64,000 bases of DNA from assembly GCA_907165275.2 (NCBI GenBank), contig OU015663.1, positions 6,460,501 through 6,524,500 on the forward strand, written 5' to 3'. The notes below the pieces were generated by a model. It did no database searches. It was not told where the DNA came from and was given only the letters and a program-made list of their open reading frames with translations. The DNA is from Zygaena filipendulae (Eukaryota > Arthropoda > Insecta > Lepidoptera > Zygaenidae). The position numbers were made by a program, and so were the translations under genes. Shown here piece by piece: positions 55,181 to 64,000 of this stretch (the first letter of the stretch is position 1; each line of letters opens with the position of its first letter).

Positions 55181-58100
55181 TACATTCTTTTGTTTACACT
55201 ATAAAACTTACATTATTGTTTTGTGAGGTCGTTGCCTTATCTCTTTATTGCTTTATGACTCGTTTATAATATTTTACTGGCAGTACCTGTCGTCGGCTAC
55301 TAAATATAAATGCGTCCTATTTATAAACGCGCTTTTATCTTTTAAAATTTTCACACGCTTGTGATTATTTACGTAACAGATGTTGTTTAATCAATTAGAA
55401 TGTGTAGACATAATAGTTTTACTATAGCGTAGTAGTACTAATAAATTATAAAGCGATTTTATTATGTACGTATGTTATTGATATACATAGAAGTTCATAT
55501 TATAAATGTCAAACTAATACATTCGAAGTTGTTAAATTCAAAGTTCTATATTCAAATTTGACGTTGACGCTCTTTTTGACGTCAATACAAATTTATTAGT
55601 ACAACTGCTGATATTACAATTTACACCGGATAGAACTAAAAGGTTATAAGTTAGGTACTGTCGGTTTCGGATTTTCTGACCCCGAATGTATCTATTATGT
55701 ATGAACTAATATCGGTGCTAATAGCGACCGGGGTGCAAGGTAAAAACGTACCTATGTACGTATACCTACTGAATGGAAAGATGATTGTTAGTAACACAAC
55801 TAGAAAGCTCCCGAGACTAATCTTCTAAGTGCGTGGCAGTCGGGAACGTTCCGTACTCGCCCGGCTCTCTTGCCGGGATGGCGGGGGTGCGGGAGGGTGG
55901 AGGCGGATGGAGTGTGGGTGTTCATTAAAATTTCATTCTTATTCGAAGCTCCACGCCGTAATCAGCCGTAAGTGGGAGTGTTGGCGGGAGAGGCAGGTTT
56001 CACTTTTTTGTTTCTCTATATCTTTTGGCTACATCTAGTGAAACAGCATTTGAAAGTAGAGTTCGATGTTGCCTTGTTGACGAACCCTTTTTTTTTTTAA
56101 TAGTATCAGCGGCAAACCTAGCTCCAGTAGCGCATGCTCTCCTGGGACTGGCTGGGACCTTTAACAGCGTATTTCTTGTAGCTGAAACCGTTAACCTTTT
56201 ACCTCAACGCTCCGACCGTAATCAAATGCGATGTCATAGACTTTTTCCATAATTGGATAATTACAGTAATGTAGTGTGTGAGTGTGAGTGTGGGTTTTAT
56301 TCGACGTTTTTCCCTATAGGCGTCGGGAGACCTCCTTCCGCCCCAACTCACCCTCGCCCCTTTGATCTTTACCGCTACCATGGGATTCTCATACTGAAAA
56401 ACGAATTCAACTCGATACGAGATTTGGTGCCACTGAAACAGCGCTAAGCACATTAAAGTAGTATATTATTATGTATTTGCAGCTGAAGCCAAGTGAGTTG
56501 CCTATTTTTCCGCCTCATATATTCGTATACACAACTTATTATTTTTAGAATTATTTAAAATTGGTTTCGCTTCTGATATTTTATTGAACAGCAAATGTTT
56601 TGACTTCGTCCACAAGAGAATACGTATACGCCCAGTCTGAGTGACTTGTCGATTTTAAAAGTAGAAAAGTAAATTCGAGTTTCTAAACGACAGTAGTGGC
56701 TGTCTGCCGAAGCGGGTGGCTTTCAACCCCCGACAAATCCTCTCCTTCAACTCCCTAAAAAAACCCCCTAGCTCTCTGGGCGGGATCGTCGCGTGACGTC
56801 ACCGCCCGCGGGTTTTTTGGCAATGAAAAAATTATAAAACATTTTTACATTACAGCTATCCATGCACTTTTCGAGTGCCGTGGGGGGACGGATTGTAGGT
56901 CAATGTTCTATTTGTACAGGACGCTTAACATATTTCATTGTGACGTGAAGGAATTTTGATAGGTGACTTACACAAAGGAAAAATTGAATTTCGCTTTTGT
57001 TTACTAAATATGGTACCTTATAATTGATACGAGTATCTTCGAGATATATGTAGCTAACATTCGATAAACGCTAAAGATTAGATAGTTGTTTTTTTTTTGT
57101 TGAGCGATATTAATTTAACGGCACCAAACAGGTTTTGATATGAGACGCGTGCAGGGTGGTGATGCGGTGCAATAACGCGACCGTGACGGTCGCGCCGTAC
57201 GCATCAATCAGGGATCAGCTGATCGGCGGCGATTCGTTTTCCTTTTCATCTCGCATTTTATGTAATTAATCGTTCACGACGGGCGGCGCACGCTCGCATC
57301 GGTACGACACTGTTTATACGCAGCCCGGTCGGCGATCGAGTGCTCTGTGTGACTTAATCGATTCATCGAACAATATCACCATGACTAAATTATGAATGAA
57401 ACACTTGAGAGCCGTTCTCGATTGATTAGCACAATCGTAACTTTTTCTCTCGTTAGTTTTTTTAATACCTATACTCATCTTTGCATTGCCATTAATCATT
57501 TTACGTAGAACAATATTATTGTTTGTGCATCGGATGCGAAACCAATTACGTCATCCGTGCTAACAACGGTTCGTAGCTCACGGTCATTGACAATAAAGAG
57601 TCATGTTTGCGAGATGTCAGCTCGCTTTTTGTTCATTATTATCCACGTGGTCACCTCGGCAGGTGTCGAGATTTGTGCTTATTATGTCATTTATTCGTTC
57701 GCTCGCATTCAAAGTCAACGTGAAAAGAGCAAACATTTTTGTAGCTCACATCAAGTGGACGCCCGCATACAATAAAGAATGGCCCGTATAAGAGCCAATT
57801 ACAACAAGATTAGGGAAGGCCCGTAATCCTACGCTTCACTTATTGACTACCACACAGTAAACGAGCTGATATAATCCGCATTATTCAACAAATAAACTAA
57901 GCAAAGTCGAAAGTGTGTGGAAGAACTGTGGAATATTCAACCTACCTACATGATTTGATTCACCATGATCAACATCGCGTTGATAACGCTCGTGCCTGTA
58001 ACAGTGTCACAAACACTCCAGATGGCAAAAAAATTACATACTTATTAGTATTCTGTATGACATATGATACGTTTTCTATGTACTTAATTGAAGTTAAACT

Positions 58101-59139
58101 TCTTTGGGCACATAAGGTAAAGCAACTGGTATGGCGCACTATTGTATCACGGGGTATTGTGGTCATAATGTGGTCAGGATGAATCGCAATTGGTAGAATG
58201 TATTAAATCCCTGTCGCTCGATCAAGTCTAATTATAAGGCGCGCAATGAGCGCGGCTGTCGACGGTGTCACTTTGAGCAGCTGCTCTCGTCGCGTACGAC
58301 GGCCGAGCGGTTGGCGTGTGTGCGTGACGTCAACGCGCCACTTTCTCCATACTTTCGTAGTTGCTGGCGTGCTAAAAAACGACGCGCGAATAGCACTTCG
58401 ACTAATAATACACACATGACGAGACGTCGCACGCTCCGCCGCTCGCACTCATACGGAATTGTTGCGTAGCCACTTTAAGAACGCAGCGCGTATTCGCCGT
58501 TTTTCAACACTCATCCTTAAACTTTCGTGTGCTTGGTGGGTCAAGCATATGAAAGCACACAACGGTAAAGGTTTTTTGGGTACACAAGGGTAAAGATTTT
58601 TCGAACGTGGATCCGCGTCTTAAACACACGAAGGGTTAAAGCGTATATCTAGTACAAGATCTACGAGCAGCATTAACGCGGTTATTCGTTTAAATATTTT
58701 TTTACCGTATAAAGTATATTCAGTACAGTATTCACATGTTTGATCGAGCTCTAGTGCCGCACCGGTGGCGGTTCTCTGTTAACACGGCAAGCAAATATCG
58801 TGCGTCAACAGCGCGGCGTGCTCACGCTCGCGTCGCGTCGTACGCGCTAACTCTCCATAAAAGCTAATTTATGTATTAGTAGGTACCTATACCTACTTTT
58901 CCAACAATAATTTGCGCATTCACGCCGAAACATCGGACAAGTAAAATCCATTTGTCGCCATCGCGCTCCTGTCTAATTAAGCTCTTAGCTCTGTCATAGA
59001 CTCTTCGGAGGCTCTATTACGAGCCACCACCGAACTAAGAGAGGAGCATACAGTGCCTAGAGCCGAATTTTTTTTCACACCACTAAAAACGGATTTTGTT
59101 CGAGCGTGATAAGGTCGAAAACGAGAGACTCGACTGAAT
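55181..59139. other. Unique non-coding DNA, likely regulatory, no recognised gene
   Basis: Free of the repeats seen to the left. Perfect TGACGTCA palindromes lie at 56794-56801 and 58324-58331. CpG-rich patches occur at about 57150-57320 and 58240-58340. Short frames (for example 55829-56038, 56025-56252, 57913-58182) have no domain I recognise. Confidence 0.35.
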
Positions 59140-59460
59140 ATCTAGCATCGTAGGCAGTGTGACAATTACGGCGATGCGGCCCGCCCTCGCGCCGCCGCCG
59201 CCGCAATCGATAGGCCTAGCGCGGGGGCGGGCGGTGGAGCTCCGGGCGAGAGGGCGACGGGAAGGCGGGGGCGCAAGAGGCGGGGGGGGGGGGCAGCGGT
59301 GCGGGGGCAACAGTACTCATTACTTATGCAAAGTAACATCGGCGCTAGCGCGACGGTGCGGGGTGCGACCAAGCGGCCGTCGATGGCGCTCTCTTGCCGA
59401 CCAGCGCCCTCTTGCCGACCAGCGGTGCCGGGCGACCGCGCACGAACAGCGGCCACCATT
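59140..59460. other. CpG island with a 12-G run
   Basis: A dense CpG block with GGCGGGGGCGCAAGAGGCGG and a run of 12 G at 59282-59293. Overlapping frames in four directions follow base composition. Candidate promoter; direction unknown. Confidence 0.35.
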
Positions 59461-60280
59461 AATATTGACCTTAGGTAAATATCGATTAATCGATCGGCCC
59501 TTCACAACAAACAAACCGTAGGCGGCTCGTAGATTAATTTCTGTAATCGAGTATACTTACTTATAGTGTGGCGTTATAAATGTTTCAGAATATCGTCGGT
59601 TAATAATTCAGTTAGCAGATAACGGCGAGACCGAAAGTTCTCTTCCATGGAGTGGAATATTACAAAGCCCATCCGAAAGTTTGAAAGGGTCCTAATCTGC
59701 GAGTTGGCAATAGGCTAACGGAGCCCATTACCGAATTCAGGGGCCGGTCTTTGTGCGCTCCCTCCGGACCGGAGCGGCCCTTCGTTCGTTACGCCGCCAT
59801 GGGAAGGGTCGTCCCTGACTTTTGTCTCTTCGCTCCGTATTCAGCCAGGGCCCCGCGCCACCGTTACCCGACGGCAATGGTTCACAATTATACTTACTTA
59901 ATTCACTACTACTTCTTCTTTATCATAACGATGATAAAAAATACCAGACACCTGAGAGTGCTTAGACTCGAAACTAAATCTTAGTCAATATGTAGGTATC
60001 TACTTAGTTACCTTAAAAAATGAAAAATCTACGTTTTTTAAATTAAACAAGACCTAATGCATCTACTTTTTATAGTTTAAAAAGTTCAGTTGTTAAACAA
60101 AAAAAAAATGTAAGAAATTTATTCATAGAACAGAAAGCGGAGACTCGCCGTCGGACTCGACTAAGCTCATGAAAAGGTTTCCCATCTTCATGTGTCAGCG
60201 GGCGAGCTTTCGCAATAAAGTTTGCGCGCGAAAACTCATTCCCGCGCTTTATAACCTGAGAGTTTTCTTGCAGAGGGAGA
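59461..60280. other. Unique non-coding DNA, nothing decisive
   Basis: A moderately GC-rich block at 59690-59880 stands between AT-rich stretches. Its frame (59751-59984) is not recognisable. Confidence 0.3.
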
Positions 60281-60289
60281 GACGGGCTT

Positions 60290-60297
60290 TATATAAG
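60290..60297 (+). promoter_or_regulatory. Candidate TATA box
   Basis: TATATAAG follows GAGGGAGAGACGGGCTT and precedes a CCCTCCCTCCCCCAC stretch. The setting, GC-rich on both sides, fits a core promoter on the plus strand, but no initiator or exon was fixed downstream. Confidence 0.25.
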
Positions 60298-63003
60298 TCG
60301 CCCTCCCTCCCCCACACGCCACACCCCCCGAGCACCCTGGCGGTACATAATGTAATTGGGAACGGCAACGAGAGAGTCGCGCTCGGCAGTCGGCACTGTG
60401 GCACCGCGTTCCACCGGGCAAGCACGTCGCTGCCTCACGCTCACCGCAAACATTTATTGTTTCGTAATTCGAACTTTTATAATCCACTTTCACATGACAT
60501 CCACCTTGAACATATTGGATGTAATAAAATAAAATTCCAATGATAGCTTACATTTTTGATATTCGAACATAGGTATTACATCGCATGTATTCTACAAAAA
60601 ATAGAAATCAATTTCATAAAGATAACGAATACAACCATCACGTGTTCAATAAATAGGTACAACCAGAAACATAATATATTATAATAGAATTTCGACATCG
60701 ATAAAACATTAATCGTAGATGTTTCAAAAAAAGCTGTCGCAAGAACCTGTGGGTAGGTGGGTTAACATAGGTAGGCATGGGACTAACGTCGCGAGCGGCG
60801 CGGGCCGTATCAGTATAATTTCTTATCACTACACAACTGTTCCTTATCAGTCTTCAAGGTGACGGCCCGTTGGAACTCAGCCGACGGCTGCGCCAACCCG
60901 ATGTTGTGTTTGAACGATTTCAACTTATCATTTCACACTGTTACGTGATTTATGTATAAAGTATATTATTATTATGAAACTTCGCACCTGTATTCACGGA
61001 CGCGCAAACGACAGCAAAAAACTTTACGAAATTATACACATTAAAAACCTTTGGTTAGAATAGAATAGATTAGCTTACATTTAAGATATTCCCTTAATAA
61101 AAAAAATTATAATTAAGTAAAGTAGACAATATATTCGGCCAACCATCACCGGCATGCGTAGATTATTTAAGGCCACGTGCTTGGTTGACGTTAACAAAGT
61201 TTTCCGATGCGGAGAAAACTTTGTGACATGTGAGTGGTAGATACTTACAATATGTGCGGCGTATAGCCTTTCGCCTCTGCCCCGGCCCCCGCCCCGCGCC
61301 GCCGCTGTCACCGCCGCCGCCGTGACTCAGCGGCGCCCTCGCGCGACGTCGCCCCGTCTGCCCCCATGGAAAATTTATACCCTCCCTCTATTCGAGAATA
61401 TTACTTTACCGAATAAGCGAACTCAACCGTATGACTAGAACGTAAGACATATATTCAATTGTATCAGAAACATAAAGACAAAGGAGCGCTACCGAATTTT
61501 GTCGAAAAAGCACCGCTATATCGGTACTGAAAAAAGATATATAGCGGCAAAATGTATATATAGGCGATACAGTTCACGTGCTACGGAAACCCTGTAGTGA
61601 CGTCACTAATGCCGTAGGCGGCTCAAAGGCGCCCCCGGTGCAGTATTAGGGCTAATTTTTATCGCATTAGAATGAAAAGTCTCAAAATTAAAAAAAAAAC
61701 CAAAGCAATAGGTATAAAATAGGGTGAAATCACAACGGAAAACTTTTTAACACCAGTTTTATTAATTACTAGCATAATTATAATTATTTTAGGTAAAAAT
61801 TTATAAATTTCAAGTATATACATAGGGTGTACCTACTATTGAAAACTATAGCAACGCGTACAGTATAGCTTCACCTGTAGTTGCTCAGCTCGAAGCTCTC
61901 AGCCTTAATTCCCCGACTGGCGCAAGGTGGCGTGTCTCGACTGACGACTCTCGAGAGCGTGTGCTGTCTCATCTCCTTAATTTGTCCTTCGCCGCAGCCC
62001 CCCCTTAATTCTCCCTAGTATCGTTGGTGTGGTGGAGGGCTCCCACTCTCGTAGTTAACCCGAGTTTACCTCCCTTATTTATGCCTGGCGCGCGCGGAGT
62101 CGGGGGGCGCGAGGCGGCGCGGGCGGCGGGCGGCGAGGGGCGGGCGCTAGCCGGGGGCGCTATATCGACGTCCATGTACGCCGCCCGGCCCCGTCTATGT
62201 GCTGGTGAATTAAGAGCGAGTCGGCTTTCATTTCGCTAAAGCTTCTACGCTCGTGTGCTCACCTTTCAGCCACCCGGTGGCACTGTACTCTGAGATTATA
62301 CGAACCGCTTTCAACTTTAAGACCGGGGGAAAGAGTCCTGTATCCTTCTCGAGCGTTCTATAACACCACGGTGGGTGATGGGAGGCGGCGGAGTTTGTGT
62401 AAGTGGAAAGACTTTTTTGACGTAGGTTTTTTATGTTTTACTCGGTTAGGGTTCGCTAAGATAACGATGTCTCACAGAGCTGGGGTGAAAAGCATTCTTG
62501 CGAAGGCACGACATATTCACTTGCATATTGTGTAACGTTGGAAAAAAGGAGTCGACTTGCACTTTAGTAATAAATGCGAACTTCGAACATTTTTCACGCT
62601 TTTAAGCGTTTATTATTAAAATCTAAAATTTCAAAGTAACTACCTATCAACGATGTCAAAAGAAGTTACTACTGTCAAAACTATCTTGCGAAGTTTGTTA
62701 TTGAAGACGGGGGAGGAGTGGGTGGTCTAAGTCTACGCATAACGTCTTGAGAGAAAGTGAAATTTAGTACAAGTTTGGAGAAATACAACTCTGCTCTCAC
62801 ATCCACCCCTCACCCACTGCCAAGACGTCTTAAGGGGGTGGCGGTGGGCGAGCGCGGCTTACAACAATTAAAATTCGCTCCCGAGCTTTCGAATATAAAA
62901 CCGACGCGAGTTCGTCATCCGATACACATCACATCAACTAATGAGACTACTCCGATGTTTTAGATAAACTAGATGATGCATGGGAAAATCAAAACAAAAT
63001 GAA
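60298..63003. other. Unique DNA with several CpG islands
   Basis: CpG-rich blocks at about 60300-60430, 61255-61370 and 62085-62190. A perfect TGACGTCA lies at 61598-61605. A TATAAAA at 62894-62900 in a GC-rich setting is another possible core promoter. No coding exon is recognised. Confidence 0.35.
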
Positions 63004-63039
63004 TTTTGTTTATCCTAATATGAATTAGGATAAACAAAA
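63004..63039. repeat. Perfect 16-bp-arm hairpin
   Basis: TTTTGTTTATCCTAAT, loop ATGA, then its exact reverse complement. Isolated in unique sequence. The arm is short for a microRNA precursor and rich in A/T. Confidence 0.65.
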
Positions 63040-64000
63040 ATTGGAACACGATATTAGCTGGATGTATTAACCCCCTCCATCTTTATTGGAAATTCGTGTG
63101 TGTGGATTGTGGATGTGTGATGGTTGAACGACCTTTGTTAAGGTGTCGTTTTCGGGCAGGTTATTTAGTGCGGAGTCGGGGGTTTGTGCTTCGGAGTGGG
63201 CTGGGTCGTCCGGGCCGGCCGCAGCCCCGCTCCGGGTCGCTCGGCAACGGCAACTGGGTCACTCCAGGCCCACCACCACCCACCAATTATATACACGCTC
63301 GTTACCGGACACGCGTTTTTCAATCACATCCATATTTAATTGGGCATCGCGAAGCTGAAAATTTGTTTGGACCGTCGCATTTCACAAGTAATTATTTTGG
63401 TTTAAATTATGGTATAATATGATATATCTCTTAAGCATCCATTTTATTTATTGTGTTGTTATAGTGTGTAGTTCTATTTAAAAAATAAGTTGGTAATTTA
63501 CTTATATGAAACCCAATGTAATTATATAAGTTGAGATGTTTGATCTAACAATACTTCACCTACATGATTACGGTGGGGTTTTTCTCGCACACACACACAC
63601 CGTTCGTAACTAGGCTTGCGGGGGCACGTAGCCACGCGTTTTGTGTACCTACGTAACTTCTTGCAAGACGGATTGTGTGCCCTAACTTGTTGCATGGATG
63701 CACCGCGGAGGGCGCGGGGTGGTGCGCAGGGCGAGTGGGCCGGAGGGGTCCGCGGGAGGCGTCTTCATAGTGAATGAGCGCGAGATGTCGTGGCCGGCAG
63801 CCACGTGCGCGTATATGGAGATGCTGCCATTGATAACCGCTCTCTCGCCTTTATCATGAACCTGTCTCGAAGGCGCCTGCACACATCTCACTCGCTATTT
63901 TTGACACCTACAGGCTCTAACACTGCTCTCTATGTTGGACTTAAATTGCATCAAAGTCATCTTTCAATAGTAACCCCTAATATCTACAGCGGCTTATTCA
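63040..64000. other. Unique DNA with CpG-rich blocks to the window edge
   Basis: CpG-rich blocks at 63140-63250 and 63690-63810, and a short CA repeat at 63588-63600. No supported gene; an exon could lie beyond the right edge. Confidence 0.3.

Noticed and set aside
59083..59521. Protein genes in the 59.3-kb CpG island
   Set aside because: Same reason: overlapping frames on both strands and low-complexity products.
1..64000. CRISPR array or bacterial contamination
   Set aside because: No regularly spaced direct repeats and no operon-like coding; the repeats and composition are those of an insect genome.

Overview
This window is animal nuclear DNA, most likely from a moth or butterfly (Lepidoptera). 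It is AT-rich and has no bacterial-style genes or operons. It carries many copies of repeats typical of lepidopteran genomes: short Helitron-like elements ending in CTAG just after a CCGCGG-type hairpin, a tRNA-derived SINE, RTE-type LINE 3' ends with GAT tails, repeats bounded by ACCGACTTCC, and several MITE families. I recognise no host protein-coding gene. The only convincing long reading frames belong to transposable elements.

Layout. 1-19 kb: AT-rich and repeat-rich, with Helitron-like copies, MITEs, a SINE, and a decayed RTE LINE (11.8-12.8 kb) whose 5' part is inverted. 19,048-25,881: a complete-ended Ty3/gypsy (errantivirus-like) LTR element. Its two 672-bp LTRs look identical and it is flanked by CAAT duplications. 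It has intact pol (reverse transcriptase, RNase H, integrase) and env frames, but gag and nearly all of the protease are missing. It sits inside an older Helitron-like copy. 26-50 kb: repeats alternate with unique DNA, CpG-rich patches and possible first exons (best candidate 45.4-45.7 kb). 50,945-52,501: an apparently intact Tc1-type DNA transposon with a 341-aa DD34E transposase, perfect 27-bp terminal inverted repeats and TA target duplications. 52.5-64 kb: almost no recognisable mobile DNA, many CpG-rich patches and homeodomain/CRE-like motifs. This looks like cis-regulatory or promoter DNA of an unidentified gene.

How the parts relate. Pol and Env of the LTR element would act together in a retrovirus-like cycle. 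This copy lacks the capsid protein, so it would need Gag supplied in trans. The Tc1 transposase should act on its own inverted repeats. The MITEs, Helitron-like copies and SINEs encode nothing and depend on enzymes from elsewhere. All calls come from reading the sequence; no database search was run.
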